NCBI RefSeq assembly: GCF_040958095.1 | Contig: NC_091185.1 | Location: 18,367,930-18,431,929, forward strand | From: Procambarus clarkii | Lineage: Eukaryota > Arthropoda > Malacostraca > Decapoda > Cambaridae | Direction of reading: 5' to 3' | DNA length: 64,000 bases | Part shown: positions 13,083-26,201 of the stretch, one piece after another | Layout: every line of letters starts with the position of its first letter | Numbering within the stretch: the first letter of the stretch is position 1 | Position numbers and translations under genes: made by a program | The notes under the pieces: model-generated | Databases searched by the model: none | What the model was told of the DNA's origin: nothing | The model's input: the letters and a program-made list of their open reading frames with translations, nothing else

Positions 13083-13492
13083 GAAGTGATTGTAGAAAGC
13101 CTATTGGTCCATATTTCTTGATGCTTCTATATTGGAGCGGAGTCTTGAGGTGGGTAGAATATAGTTGTGCATTAATTGGCTGTTGATTGCTGGTGTTGAC
13201 TTCTTGATGTGTAGTGCCTCGCAAACCGTCAAGCCGCCTGCTATCGCTGTATCTATCGATGATTTCTGTGTTGTTTACTAGGATTTCTCTGGCGATGGTT
13301 TGGTTGTGGGAAGAGATTATATGTTCCTTAATGGAGCCCTGTTGCTTATGCATCGTTAAACGCCTAGAAAGAGATGTTGTTGTCTTGCCTATATACTGGG
13401 TTTTTTGGAGCTTACAGTCCCCAAGAGGGCATTTGAAGGCATAGACGACGTTAGTCTCTTTTAAAGCGTTCTGTTTTGTGTCTGGAGAGTTT
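13083..13492 (-). pseudogene. Penelope GIY-YIG endonuclease fragment
   Basis: Minus-strand coding for the last part of the Penelope [43 protein letters not shown] and the following helix are clear. A one-base change in the run at 13215-13225 shifts the frame near RRLD. The 5' side is cut at about 13490, where a short hairpin (tgtctgga/tccagaca) marks the junction with a different LINE. Confidence 0.8.
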
Positions 13493-13494
13493 CC

Positions 13495-14879
<1,385 letters not shown>

Positions 14880-15390
14880 TTATTAAATATGACCGAAAAT
14901 GTAAGATTAATAATGCTAACACGAATTTTCTCAATATTTCTTATGTTTCTTTTCACTGTTGATGGTAACTAAAAAATCAATTCTCCAAAATTCATTTTTA
15001 TTTCTAGTCTGACGCGACACTTGAACGCGTTTTGTAATAACTTATTACATTTTCAAAGACTTTAGTTTACACACACACAACTATAACCTGCAAACACTAA
15101 ACAGAGTTTGTTGTTGTTGTTGTTATAGATTAAGCTACTCAGAACAAGTTCCAAGTAGCACGGGCTATGGTGAGCCCGTAACTTGCCTGGCACAGGAGCG
15201 GGGCAAGAAGAACGGGCTATGGTTAGCCTCGTGGACGGGAGATGTCTCCCGTCAACAGAGTTTAAACAGCTTTCATTTTATACCTGCATTTGGGTGTGGT
15301 GATATGTTACAACAGTTTTGGATGAGGTGAAAACAAACTTTCAACACAAGACAGAACACGAAACAATGGGTATAATATTGGGTAAGTTAA
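14880..15390 (-). mobile_element. Penelope pLTR, diverged copy with insertion
   Basis: Long repeat as elsewhere but with many substitutions; the conserved GAAA of the hammerhead-like motif is changed to CAAA. It is interrupted by a 145-bp insertion at 15114-15247. Confidence 0.75.
15105..15258 (-). mobile_element. Short SINE-like insertion with (AAC)n tail
   Basis: The word acagagttt occurs on both sides (about 15105 and 15250) and fits a 9-bp target duplication. The insert begins with (GTT)n on the plus strand, which reads as an (AAC)n 3' tail on the minus strand. A similar 'agcacggrstatggkgagc' core occurs at 39970-40000. Confidence 0.6.
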
Positions 15391-16868
15391 AGGGAAGAAT
15401 GGAAGTAACTGCAAAGGGCCTATTGGCCCATATTTCTTGATGCTTCTATATTGGTGCGGAGTCTTGAAGTGGGTAGAATATAGTTGAGAATTAATTGGCT
15501 ATTAATTGCTGGTGTTGACTTCTTAATGTGTAGTGCCTCGCAGATATCAAGCCGCCTGCTATCGCTGTATCTATCGATAATTTCCGTGTTTTTTGTCAAG
15601 ACTTCTCTGGTTGTGGGATGAGATTATATGTTCCTTAATGGAGCCCTGTTGCTTATGCACCGTTAATCGCCTGGAAAGAGATGTTGTTGTCTTACCTATA
15701 TACTGAGTTCTTTGAGGCTTACAGTCCCCAAGTGGGCATTTGAAGGCATAGACGACATTGGTTTCTTTTAAAGCGTTCTGCTTTGTGTCTAGAGAGTTTC
15801 TCATGAGTAGGTTGGCCGTTTTCTTGGTTTTATAGTAAATCTTCAATTGTATCTTCTGATTTTTGTCTGTAGGGATAACGTTTCTATTAACAATATCTTT
15901 CAGGACCCTTTCCTCCATTTTATGAGCTGTGGAAAGAAGTTCCTGCAAAATAGTCTAATAGGGGGTATAGGTGTTGTGTTAGTTGTCTCTTCAGAGGTTG
16001 CATGGCGTTTCACCTTCCTTCTTATGGTGTCTTCAATGAAACCATTGAAGAAGCCGTTGTTGACTAGGACCTTCCTTACCCTACAGAGTTCTTCATCGAC
16101 TTCCTTCCATCCTGTGATGTGGCTGAGAGCACAGTCAACATAAGCGTTAACAACACTCCTCTTGTACCTGTCTGGGCAATTACTGTTGGCATTGAGGCAC
16201 ATTCCTATGTTTGTTTCCTTAGTGTAGACTGCAGTGTGGAAACCTCCGCTCCTTTCCATGACTGTTACATCTAGAAAGGGCAGCTTCCCATCCTTCTCCA
16301 TCTCGTAAGTGAAATGCAACACAGAATTCCTCTCAAATGCCTCCTTCAGCTCCTGCAGATGTCTTACATTAGGTACCTGTGTAAAAATGTCGTCAACATA
16401 CCTGCAGTATATGGTCGGTTTCAAGTTCATATCGTCTAAGACCTTTTATTCAATGGTACCCATGTAGAAGTTCGCAAACAGGACACCTAGGGGAGAACCC
16501 ATGGCAACCCCATCTACTTGCTTATACATTTTTTTTTTTTAGATATATACAAGAGTTGTTACATTCTTGTACAGCCACTAGTACATGTAGCGTTTCGGGC
16601 AGGTCCCTGGAATACGATCCCCACCGCGAAGAATCGTTGTTACAACCAAGTACTCATTTTACTGTTGAGTTAAACAGAGGCTACAGTTAAGGATTTGCGC
16701 CCAGTAAATCCTCCCCGGCCAGGTTACAAACCCATGACAAAGTGCTCGCGGAACGCCAGGTGAGTGTCTTACCACTACGCCACGGGGACTATAAGTATGC
16801 ATGTGCCTATCTGGGCTCAAGAAGGGTGCCTCTTTAGTACAAGCTTGGAGTAGTTTCCTTAGAATGTT
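15391..16868 (-). pseudogene. Penelope RT/GIY-YIG gene, 5' truncated and interrupted
   Basis: Minus-strand coding from motif B through the endonuclease. [20 protein letters not shown] (RT motif C) lies around 16380-16430, followed by the linker and the [13 protein letters not shown] motif around 15690. The 5' part is split by a SINE at 16529-16790, and frameshifts occur near 15590 and 15920. At 16868 the coding sequence meets plus-strand pLTR sequence instead of its own N-terminus. Confidence 0.85.
16529..16790 (-). mobile_element. tRNA-derived SINE (family D) inserted in Penelope
   Basis: On the minus strand it starts agtccccgtggcgtagtgg (A-box-like TGGCGTAGTGG), has a degraded B box near 'gggtttgtaacc', and ends in about 12 A residues. 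TATACAT before and TATGCAT after are a near-perfect target duplication, and the Penelope sequence resumes on the other side. The 3' half contains 'tgcccgaaacgct' and 'actagtggctgtaca', shared with 29350-29400. Confidence 0.8.
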
Positions 16869-16905
16869 TTGGTTTAATAATATATGTTTACAAGAAAGAC
16901 TGCTA

Positions 16906-16907
<2 letters not shown>
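16869..16907 (+). mobile_element. Inverted Penelope pLTR end
   Basis: Plus-strand pLTR terminus (aagactgctaccaa) joined tail-to-5'-end with the minus-strand Penelope copy. The same kind of joint is seen at 60838. Confidence 0.7.

Positions 16908-16987
<80 letters not shown>
16908..16987. repeat. (TA)n microsatellite
   Basis: TA run between the Penelope joint and the 3' end of the RTE-like LINE. Confidence 0.98.
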
Positions 16988-16990
<3 letters not shown>

Positions 16991-17043
16991 TAGTAGGCAT
17001 CCGTCAATCCCGTGGGGTTATGGAGTTGTGCCCTGGGTGTCTA

Positions 17044-18110
17044 GTTGTTGTAGTCTAGTTGGATGCAGCGCCTGCTGTGGCTGTGAAGGCCAACCCGAGA
17101 ATGACAGTCTTCACTACAGCGAGCACAGATAAACGCCGAAGCGGGTGCGTCTGACAGTGGTTGAGACCTCCTCTGAAATCTATTATCCTCCGCCTGCCTC
17201 TTCAGTTCATCCTCGAATTGCTGGAGTCCCTCCTGCACTTTACATCTCCAGGCAGATCTGTCTACAGCTGCTGCCTCCCAAGTGTTGATGTCGATGTTCA
17301 TCTGCTTGAGGTCGCGTTTGCAGGTATCTTTGAAACGCAGCTGAGGTCTTCCGGTGGGTCTCCTTCCTGATGCCAGTTCTCCATACAAGAGGTCCTTCGG
17401 TATGCGGCCATTGACCATGCGTGCAACATGTCCCAGCCATCGCATGCGTCTCTGTTTCAGGAGAGTGAACATTGAAGGGACTCCTTTTTTCTTGAGTACA
17501 GTGTTGTTGGTGACGTGGTCTTTCCACGTGATGTCAAGGATGTGTCTCAGGTTCCGCATGTGGAAGGTATTATGCCGTCTCTCCTGGCGAGAGCTCAGGG
17601 TCCAGGATTCCGAGCCGTAGAGAAGTGTACTCACCACACATGCCATGTAGATTTGTGCCTTGGTGTGTACTGTCAGCCTGGCATTTTCCCAAACTCGCTT
17701 TGTGAGCCTGGCCAGTGTTGTTGCGGCCTTCCTGATACGCCTGTTGAGCTCAGTGTCCAGGGAAAGGGTGTCTGAGATTGTGGAGCCCAGGTACACAAAC
17801 TCGTGAACTGCCTCCAGCACATAGTCTGCTATATTTATACAGGGTAGCTCATTGACATCTTGTCACATCACCTGTGTCTTCTTCAGGCTGATTGTCAGGC
17901 CGAATGCGGAACAGGCTGCGGCAAAGCGGTTGAGTAGTTGCTGCAGGCCTTCTGCTGTGTGTGTGGTGATCGCTGCGTCGTCGGCGAAGAGGAACTCCCT
18001 GAGGATTCGCATCTGTACTTTTGTCATTGCTCGGAGTCTGGATAGATTATAAAGCTTTCCATCAGATCTTGTACAGAGATAGATGCCTTCTGTGGTTGTT
18101 CCAAAGGCAT
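17044..18110 (-). pseudogene. RTE-like RT C-terminal part and zinc finger
   Basis: FADD, the RT catalytic motif, is encoded at 17977-17988 in a frame that continues (with an in-frame TGA near 17862) into FVYLGSTISDTLSLDTELN. Further on are LLYGSESWTL and RRMRWLGHVARMVNGRIPKD, and then CARCSEDCHSRVGLHSHSRR near the end, which fits a C2H2 finger. These are typical RTE-type C-terminal features. Loss of frame relative to the upstream RT piece occurs around 18110-18180, so no active polymerase can be made. Confidence 0.8.
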
Positions 18111-19325
18111 GCTTGACGAGGATCGCGAAGAAGATGCCGAACAGGGTTGGAGCAAGAACACACCCCTGTTTAACACCACTGTTAATGTTGAATGGTTCAA
18201 AGTTGAGCCGTCGTACACGACTGTCCCCTTCATGTTCTTGTGGAACGATTGTATCATGCTGAGTAGGACGGGTGGACAGCCAATTTTGACCAAGATCTTG
18301 AAGAGTCCGTCTCTACTCACGAGGTCGAAGGCCTTTGTAAAGTCAATGAAGGCAATGTACAAGGCTTTTCTCTGCTCCCTGCACTTTTCTTGAAGCTGTC
18401 TCAGGGAGAACACCATGTCAGTGGTCGACCTCTCTGCTCGTAAACCACACTGTGACTCGGGGTACACTCTTTCGGTAGGAATCTGAAGCCTGACCAAAAC
18501 GACCCAAGCGAAGAGTTTGCCAACGACGCTGAGGAGGGATATGCCGCGATAGTTGTTTACATCGCTTCTGTCACCTTTATTTTTGTAGAGAGTGATGATG
18601 TTTGCATCTCTCATGTCTTGTGGCACCGAGCCCTCCCTCCAGCACTGGCATAGAAGTTCATGAAGCTCAGATTTAAGTGTTCCACGAGCGCACTTGAGAA
18701 CTTCAGGCGGAATCCCGTCGTCTCCTGGGGCCTTCCCTGTGGAAAGTGAATCCACTGCTTTCTCAACTTCTTCCACAGTTGGTTCAAGATCAAGTTCTTC
18801 CATGATGGGCAGGCATTCAATTGCATCCAAAGCCTCTACGCTGACCAAGTTCTCTCTGGAGTAGAGTTCGGAATAATGTTCCACCCAGTGATTCATCTGT
18901 TGATCACGGTCTTTAATGATCTCTCCAGTGGGTGACTTTAGAGGAGCCGTCCGGTTTTGTGTAGGGCCTGTTGCCTGTTTGATCCCTTCGTACATGCCTC
19001 TTATGTGTCCGACAGTGGCCGCAGTCTGGATGCTGGAACAGAGTTGAAGCCAGTAATCGTTAGCACAACGCCTCGCAGTTTGTTGAACTCTACTGCGGGC
19101 AGTACGGAAGGCCAGTAGGTTCCTTTCTGAGGGCAGGTTCTTGTAGGATGTGAGAGCTCGTCTCTTTTCCTCTACGAGGGGTAACAGTTCCTCTGCACTG
19201 GCCTCAAACCAATCTGCTGACTTGTTCTGCCTCTTACATGGTGGACATGGCAGTGTTGAAAATAGTGCCCCTGAGATGTAATCACTTCTCACTTGCGCTA
19301 TCGCAGGGTGGTACAGGAAGGGCAT
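18024..19325 (-). pseudogene. RTE-like RT N-terminal and palm part
   Basis: 433-residue frame. It has a GKAPGDDGIPPEVLK segment, an NIITLYKNKGDRSDVNNYRG segment, a YRGISLLSVVGKLFA segment and motif A (YIAFIDFTKAFDLVSRDGLF). The frame then degenerates at the motif B region: the expected GVKQGCVLAPTLF words are readable in the neighbouring frame near 18160, showing a frameshift. Motif C lies beyond, at 17977-17988. Confidence 0.85.
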
Positions 19326-20178
19326 TTACCAGCGCCGCAGTGAATTCCAACACCTTGTGAAGGTCACGGGTCTTGTTTACGTTAATGCGTGGTCTTCCCT
19401 CCTTCTTTGCTCTGTGGATTTTCCGGGGCTGGAACTTTACTCTGCAAATGACGAGAGAGTGGCCGGTTTCGCAATCTGCGCTCTGGAAGCTGCGGGTCAG
19501 TTTGACATTTTTCAGATTGTTACGCCCCGTAAGCACCAGGTCGAGTTGGGGCCAACGCTTAGACCTGGGATGTCTCCAGGAAACCTTATGATGGGGCTTG
19601 GTGTCGAAGAAGGAATTGGTGATGCAGAGATCATGACGGCAGCAGAACTCCAGGAGGCGCTGCCCACTCTCATTCATCTTCCCAAATCCAAACTGGTCCA
19701 GGCAGGAAGGCCAAGAGCTGTGATCAGAACCAACTCTTGCATTAAAATCTCCCAGGAGGAAGACTGGCTCTTGTTAAAGTATGTCTTTGAGAGCTAGGCC
19801 AGGGTCATCATAGAACTTGTCCTTCGCTTCGGTAGAGGAGGTCAGTTTTGATGCATAGGCATTGATGAGGTTGACCATTCCTATTGCTGTATGAAGCTGA
19901 AGTTTGATGATCCTTGCAGACCCCTCCATAGGCGGTACTATGGACCCTAACAACCTGTTCCAGATGGCAAAGCCAACGCCATGCTCCCTTACCTCTTCTG
20001 GTGATTTGTCCTGCCAGAAGAAGGTAAAGTTCTTCTCCCGTATGCTGCCGGTTGCGGGCAGACGTGTCTCCTGCAGGGCGACTATGTTCATCTGGAGCCT
20101 GTGCAGTTCATTGTTGATCACAGCTGTCTTGCAGGCGTCGTTCACTTCCAGTAGATCTTCCGAGAGACCTGGTGTCAT
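19282..20178 (-). pseudogene. RTE-like APE endonuclease domain
   Basis: Two frames: 20178-19774 with NIVALQETRLPATGS (catalytic Glu of QETR) and VNLINAYAS; then LLGDFNARVGSDHSSW readable across 19775-19690; then 19677-19282 with RWPQLDLVL and ADCETGHSLV. The last motif is normally (S/T)DH, so the catalytic Asp appears replaced by Gly. A frameshift separates the two halves near 19774. It resembles the 'craniofacial development protein 2-like' entries produced by RTE endonucleases. Confidence 0.75.
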
Positions 20179-20689
20179 GGTCCTTACATTCTATGTGCCC
20201 AGTTTGAGAGCTGGGTGGCTCTGTGTTTGTTTTCTTTTGCCTGGTGCATGGGTTGACGATCCGCTTATTGGATTGTGGCCTAAGCCCCACGCACCCAGTG
20301 GAGCAGGCGGACCGTGGCGGGACAGCACCTTATTGGCTGGGGGCTGCCCAGCTTGAAGTGGGTGGTAGCTGTCCTATGAAATCGGATGATTTCCCCCACC
20401 GACGGAAGCAACCCCTGGCGCCTTACTCTACGCCAATTGAGTGGTAGGCTTATCACCGGTAACTGTCTCTTCCCGTGTTGAGCCATCGCCAAGGCGATGC
20501 TGGAGTGTCCTCTCCAGGGCACAGGCCTGGGCAGTAATTATGGAGGATAAGCTGTTGCCCATGCAGCAGCCATCACCCATCATTATCTCACTTTCACCCT
20601 ATAATTACTGGGTACATTTGATGGGTGCTACAGGCACTAAAACCACTATTAACGAATATATCGAAGATATCATTTAAAATAAGGTAAAC

Positions 20690-21815
20690 AGTATTGCTAC
20701 TACTAATAATAAAACTTTCAACACTATAGTGTGAGTCACACAAAATGGAGGAAAGGGTCTTGAAAAAACATTACTGATTGGAATACTAACTAGATGAAAG
20801 AGCTGACAATGTACTGTAAGAGCAAGATGCCTACAATATTGCCCGTGAAGAACTCTCCCAGCACCAAGCAAACATCGTGAAAGAGACAAATGTCGTGCAT
20901 GTTTTGACGTGCTCACTTGAGAACTGTAAGTCCCTCCCATATCAGCTTTTAAGGCACTTGACAATGCACAAACAACGAGACTCCACCAATGAAAATATAA
21001 TTTCATCTCAAACCAACTAACGTTGTGATATTTTCTACTATGGGTTATACTAGTTCACTAGTGATGCTCAGTCAGAAGGGCTGCATAAACACGTTAAGTG
21101 CCAGATATGTTGATTATACTTCTCAAGGCTGCAAATAAAAGGCGAGAGCAGCCGCAAGGGTCAAATTGTTTGGTCCCCTATCCACTATGGTCGTAAAGCT
21201 CCTCAATTGCTTAGGGCAACAATAAGGTTAACTAATGAATCCTCACGCCGAATTTATATTCAGCGATAATAACTAGAACTTAGATTGGAACCCAGAAGCA
21301 GGCTTTCATTAAATACAAGGAATAGTCTGGTTTGTTACAACATAAGCGAGGGGTAAGTATTGTTGATAGGTGATGACATAAAGACCACTTGAAGTTAATA
21401 AACCATAAAGGGTCTTGAAGTTTAGCCACTTCAAGACCCCGAACCAATATGTAAACAGCAAGAGAAAGTATGGGCCAATAGGCCTTCTGCAGTTACTTCC
21501 ATTCTTATGTTCTCATATCCAAGTTATACCCATTGTTTCGTGTTCTGTCTTTTGTTTGTCACAAGTTTGTTTACCTCACCCAAAACTTTTGTACCACATC
21601 ACCGCACCCAATAGAGTATAAGTACGATGAATTTGTGTGTAAATTAAGTCTTTGAAATTGTAAAAAGCCATTACGAAACGCGTTCAGGCCTCAGACCGTA
21701 AATTAAAATTAATTTTGGTGAATTGATTTTTCTATTACCACCGACAGTGAAGTAAAACACAAGAAATATTGAAAAATTCGTGTTAGAATAATTAATCTTA
21801 CCTTTTCGGTCATAT
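20690..21815 (+). pseudogene. Divergent Penelope endonuclease tail and pLTR
   Basis: Around 20880-21020 a frame reads VKETNVVHVLTCSLENCKS and RHLTMHKQRDSTNENIISSQ, aligned with the GIY-YIG region of the main family. 21410-21815 carries the downstream pLTR with the same block order (cccattgtttcgtgttctgt, GAAACGCG, tttttcggtcat equivalents) but many substitutions. It therefore represents an older copy or a sister family. The upstream RT is missing. Confidence 0.65.
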
Positions 21816-22819
21816 TCAATTAAATAAATAAAAATTTAAATATTCGTTTGTTCAAAATCAATAATCTCCGAAAGTTCTTAACTGATTGCTTTGAAATTTT
21901 CACAGAATGTTCCATTCGCATTCGAGCGGGTGTTTATATACATACAATATCGATATCACTTCTGTGACAGGAAAAAACATGCAATTTTTGAAAAACTGTG
22001 TTTTTAATGTATTTTTTATGTGAGGGAAATCTTCGAAACCTCTTTACCGATTCCTTTGAAAGTTTGACACAATGTTGCTTTCGAATAAGCAATCGTTTTT
22101 ATATACCTACTATATACATGCCTTACCTGTGACAGGGAGAAACATTTTTTTTTGTTAAAAAACAGCGGCATCTGTAGGACGTAGGAGCAACACACGCTTT
22201 AATCTCCGAAAGTTCTTCGCCGATTAGTTAGAAATTTTGACACAACGTTCCATTCGAATACGTGCATGTTTTTATATACCTAATATTTAGATGCCACACC
22301 TGTGACAGGTAAAAACATGCTTTTTTTAAAACAGCGCCATCTGTTGCACATAAGACAAACACAAGCTATACAAAATATGTTACAATTCCATTACAATGTT
22401 TCTGATTGCATTGATAAATTAAATTTTCATAGATTTTGATTTATTTTCATTTTGATTTATTATTTTGTGTGATATTGCGTTGGAATTGAGCTGCACGGTT
22501 TACCATACCATACATTTTGTGAGTATATGTATTGATGCCACATTTGTGAGAGGTAAAAAACAAGCTTTTTTTAAAACAGCACTATCTGTTGCACTCAAGA
22601 TCAGCACACTCTATACTAAATATGTAACAAATCCATATCTGTGTTTCCAATTTCAATGAAAAATGGAATTTTCATAGATTTTGATTTATTTTCATTTTGA
22701 TTTAATTATTTTATGTGACATTGCATTGGAATTGAGCTATGTTTTTACCATACCATTCATTTCGTGAGTATAGTTTATTTTTTTTATTTTTTTCACTGTT
22801 TTTCATTTCGTTTTTGTAA

Positions 22820-22912
22820 CTGTTTTGCTTATATTTCAGTGATGGGAACATCAGATCATTTGATGTTCCCAATTTTCTGATGGGAACATCAGATCATTTG
22901 GGAAGGCATTTT
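22820..22912. repeat. Short inverted/direct repeat in the Helitron
   Basis: gatgggaacatcagatcatt occurs twice, with an intervening inverted copy (gatgttccca), so the segment can form a hairpin. Confidence 0.7.
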
Positions 22913-22914
22913 AC

Positions 22915-23345
22915 GAGGGAGTGGGGAATGGTGGGGAGGATGAGGGGATGGGAGTGGGGGATGTTGGGGAGGACGAGGGAACAGGGGAGGGGGTAATGGT
23001 GGCGAGGACGAGGGGACAGGGGAGTTGGGGATGTTGGGGACGAGGGAACAGGGGAATGGTGGGGAGGACAAGGGGCAGGGGAGTGTGGGATGGTGGGGAG
23101 GACAAGGGATAGGGAGGGGGGAATGGTTGGAAGGATGAGGGGGATGGGGGAGTGGGAGATGGTGGGGAGTACGAGGGGATGGTCGAGTGGGGAATGGTTA
23201 GGAGGACGAGGGAACAGTGGAGTGGGGGTTGGTAGGGGAAGACAAAAGGATAAAGTAGAGGGGAGGACGAGGGGACGGGGGGAGTGAGGAATGGTTTGGA
23301 GGACGAAGGGACAGGGAAGGGGAGGGGGGGGGGAGGAGAGAGAGG
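22915..23345. repeat. G-rich minisatellite in the Helitron
   Basis: About 430 bp of imperfect 30-35-bp units based on ggtggggaggacgaggggac. The G-run density on the plus strand is high enough for quadruplex formation. Proline-rich minus-strand frames across it are artefacts of the repeat. Confidence 0.85.
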
Positions 23346-23429
23346 ACTGGAAGACAGGGGAAGGTTGCAGTGGCTCAGCAACGCACATGCGTTACTGCGC
23401 CACAGCAATGCGTGGCCGGGTACAGCTAG

Positions 23430-24461
23430 TTTAAGAATATGAGCAGAGGATGAGCGTCTGATAATAAGTGACATGAAATGAGATGTCGTACTTTAGTGAC
23501 ATGACGTAATGCTATCAGGACGTTGTGACCTCACTTGTGCTATGGCAGTCGTCAGAGATGGTTGTACTTTGTTGATCCCCTGGAAGGAGGAAGAATATAG
23601 TTGCCTGTGTCAGTGGTGGAGCGAAGGCTATTTGTTTGCAAGTGTGAGGGAGCTTTTGGGGACATAGTGCACCATTTCTCTGTGATTTTGATAATTAGAG
23701 GGGGCCTGGAAGTGAGTGTTTGGCTGCGCCTTTGTGGAACCCTAATTGTGTAGCTTCTTCAAGAGGAAGGAAGTAAGCAGGCGTTTCTGTTGTGAAGCCT
23801 GCTGGGCGACTCCTTGTACTCAAGTCAGGACTAGAAGAAGCCTTGTGATGTGGTCCTATAGCAATTTTTGTGGGCGGCCTGTGTGAGAACCCTTACTTGA
23901 TAGATCCCTGCGGTGTGTGTAGGATAAGATAGTGAAGGAACTTCATACCAGAGGAGGAGTGTATGCTGAACTCTAAGTGTAAGCTGAAACTCATAGTGGA
24001 AGCTAAACTGCAAGATGGAGTAGGACATCCAGTGAGGAATGGAACTCCATGGACATAGCGAATCATCAAGTAGTGTAGGAAGTTACATGTCTTTTGTGTA
24101 AAGCTGTGTGACAGAGCTTCACTGACATTCGAGGAGACTTGAAATGCAGCAGATTGGAGAAACTGCATTGAGTACCCTACCTGATTTTGAGGGCCCAAAC
24201 AGATGTATTTGATAGTGGACCTCGAAGAATGGAACAGAGCTTCGTTCGAACACTTTAAGGTTTAAAGGAGTACTTGACTGCGTTTTTAAGCGTGAAAGAC
24301 GCAGTGAAAGGTGAGAGGTTGATATCTATTTTACAGTAGGAGATATATGAATATTTTTTGAACCCAGTATTTCTGCCCAAAGCAGTGAAGGATGCAGTAG
24401 GTTGTGAGGTGAGGAACGAGCACCAACCTAGTACAGTTATAGGATGAAGACGTAGGGGGAA
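23430..24461. other. Region upstream of Gypsy-type LTR
   Basis: 23553-23670 is shared with 35800-35911, where it ends next to rRNA sequence, so it belongs to some repeat, possibly an LTR or leader. No recognised gene in the rest. Confidence 0.45.
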
Positions 24462-24798
24462 TGTTGGAGTGTTATCAGTTGTTAGCAGCGTAAAGAGTTG
24501 CATAGTAATATCAATATTCTTGTATATGAATATTGTATATGTTTGTGTATTAAATGTCTCATATGTTAGCTGGTTTTTGCTCTAGTCCTGGTGAGGCGTC
24601 CTGGCTAGTGAGAGAGAGAGACTCGGCTGTAACTTGGATGATAGTGGACTATAACTAACTCAGGGGGATTAAGAGATCATCCCACAGTAAGGAGAGTGCT
24701 GGGAGTCATTGCGGCTCGAGAGCGGATGTGTACTCATGACAACTAGGCAGTGTGAATCGTACCCCTGAATAAAGGTGACATTGAACCTCTCAGTGTCA
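24462..24798 (+). mobile_element. 5' LTR of a Gypsy-type element
   Basis: Begins TGTTGGAGTGTTATCAG and ends in CA near 24798. It matches two copies at 26249 and 26491 downstream of gag. An AATAAA at about 24772 fits an R-region polyadenylation signal. The primer-binding site is not clear. Confidence 0.65.
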
Positions 24799-24818
24799 GT
24801 GGGGCCTGACCGGAAGAT

Positions 24819-26200
24819 TTGATTGACACACCGATAGTTCGAGTCCAGGAGGTTGGACTGACACACTCATTGCAGCAGCTGGTAGCCCGTGTGACCACAG
24901 GTACATTTTCTCTCTCTCGTTTTCGGGAAAACCCACAAGACAGGATGGAGAAGGTGCAAACATTCGTAGAATATGGAAAGGCTGAAGATTTGGAAGGTTG
25001 CACCAAAAAGCAGTTAAAGCAGATAGCAGAGAAATGTTGCGTTAAGGTGAGTTCATCTAAAGTGGCCGGAATGAAGGAGGAAATCCTTAGGTAGTGGAGA
25101 GCTAGGAATGAAGTGGCAGAACAAGGAGCCCAAAAAGGAGCTGGAAGCGAAAAAGAAGACAATGGACAAGATGAAGTGAGATCCCAAGGATCAAGCAGGT
25201 ATTAGTAGGAGTTGTCACAATAGCAGGAGTAGCAGCAATAGGAGTTTGGAAAGGTTCCAACTAGAGCTTCAGATGCAATGTAAACGTGAAGAGAGGCAAT
25301 TTCAGCTGGAGAAGTTGAAGTTAGAACTGAAGATGAAGAATGAGGTAGAAAAGAAAACGAGAAAACCTGGGTAAGAGAACTGGAGATGGAACAAGAGAAA
25401 GAAAAAGAGAGAACAAAACAAATGGAAATAGAAGCGAATAGAGCTTTGGTAGAGCAAAGGATTGGACGTGGGTTGTCAGAGAGCACCACACATGTATCAC
25501 ACCCACAGGATTCTTCGAGCATTTTGAGAAGATAGCCAACATCAGACCGTAGCCTCAAGAGGAGTGGGCACAATTGGTACAGATAAGGTTGACTGGTGCT
25601 GCTAGAGAGGCTTATACACAGTTGTCTTTGGATCAATGTCAAGAGTACTGGACTGAGAAGAGCAGTGTGTTGCGCTCATCTTTGCTAACACCTGAAGCTT
25701 ACAGAAAGCGTTTTAGAGAGATGATGAACGATCCTGCAAGCACGTTTGCCGAGACAGCGAGAGACTTGGAAAGGCGTTTCCAGAGGTGGATAGAAGCTGT
25801 CAGTATAGAATCATACGGTGATTTGAAACAGTTGATGATTATTGAAAAATTTCTGGAAATGATGCACCCTGAAACGAAATTTAAGAGCCAAGAGGCAGGA
25901 GTGAACAATGTGAGAGATGCAGCCGATAGGACAGATATGATTATAGAGGCCTATTGGAGCCTAAGGGAAAGTAGAGTGAAAAGTGATGTGGCAGACCCAG
26001 GGGAGCCTAGAGTAAGAAAAATTTTGATAGATGGGCAAATAAATGAAAGTATCCTAAAAAGCAGAAAAGTAGGTCATACGCCTCATCTGAAAGGGAGAAT
26101 GAAGGAGTAACGCGAGAAACTAAGTGCATGCAAAGAAATCAGGAGTCCAGCCAGACCCAGCAGAGTGCAGGTGGTGTGCCTGTGCAGAAAACCTCCTACG
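24819..26200 (+). pseudogene. gag of a Gypsy-type LTR retrotransposon
   Basis: The first frame (24819-25094) contains MEKVQTFVEYGKAEDLEGC, a SAP-like N-terminal Gag segment. A highly charged Glu/Lys-rich coiled-coil-like stretch follows, broken by stops and shifts between 25095 and 25570. The 25574-26110 frame holds a capsid-like, SCAN-resembling region: AREAYTQLSLDQCQEYW, YRKRFREM, LERRFQRWIEA. Two cysteines (CRWC) near 26160 may be the remains of a zinc knuckle. Protease and everything downstream are missing: gag runs straight into a purine-rich tract and LTR, so the element is an internal deletion. Confidence 0.7.
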
Positions 26201-26201
26201 C

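Larger units (their letters stand above)
16988..20560 (-). mobile_element. RTE-like non-LTR retrotransposon, near full length but broken
   Basis: On the minus strand the order is 5' leader (about 20180-20560), APE-type endonuclease (20178-19280), RT (19325-17800), RNA-binding-like C-terminus with a C2H2-like finger (to 17044) and a short 3' UTR ending in a 'gacggatgcctactac' word before (TA)n. APE endonuclease plus the RRMRWLGHVARM motif in the C-terminal part suggests the RTE group; that assignment is from memory of family motifs. Confidence 0.8.
21816..23429 (+). mobile_element. Non-autonomous Helitron
   Basis: It begins with TC, and its 5' part repeats a block ('aatctccgaaagttctt', 'gacacaacgttccattcg', 'cctgtgacagg') three times. 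This block is shared with the helicase-bearing Helitron at 45526. The 3' end has a hairpin (cgcacatgcg) and ends gccgggtacagctag (CTAG) followed by T, as Helitrons do. No Rep/helicase is present. The 5' neighbour base is T, not the A expected from canonical A|T insertion, so the exact 5' end is uncertain. Confidence 0.75.

Noticed and set aside
22894..23474. Proline-rich minus-strand frames
   Set aside because: They are read-through of the G-rich minisatellite with shifting frames and no start context or domain.
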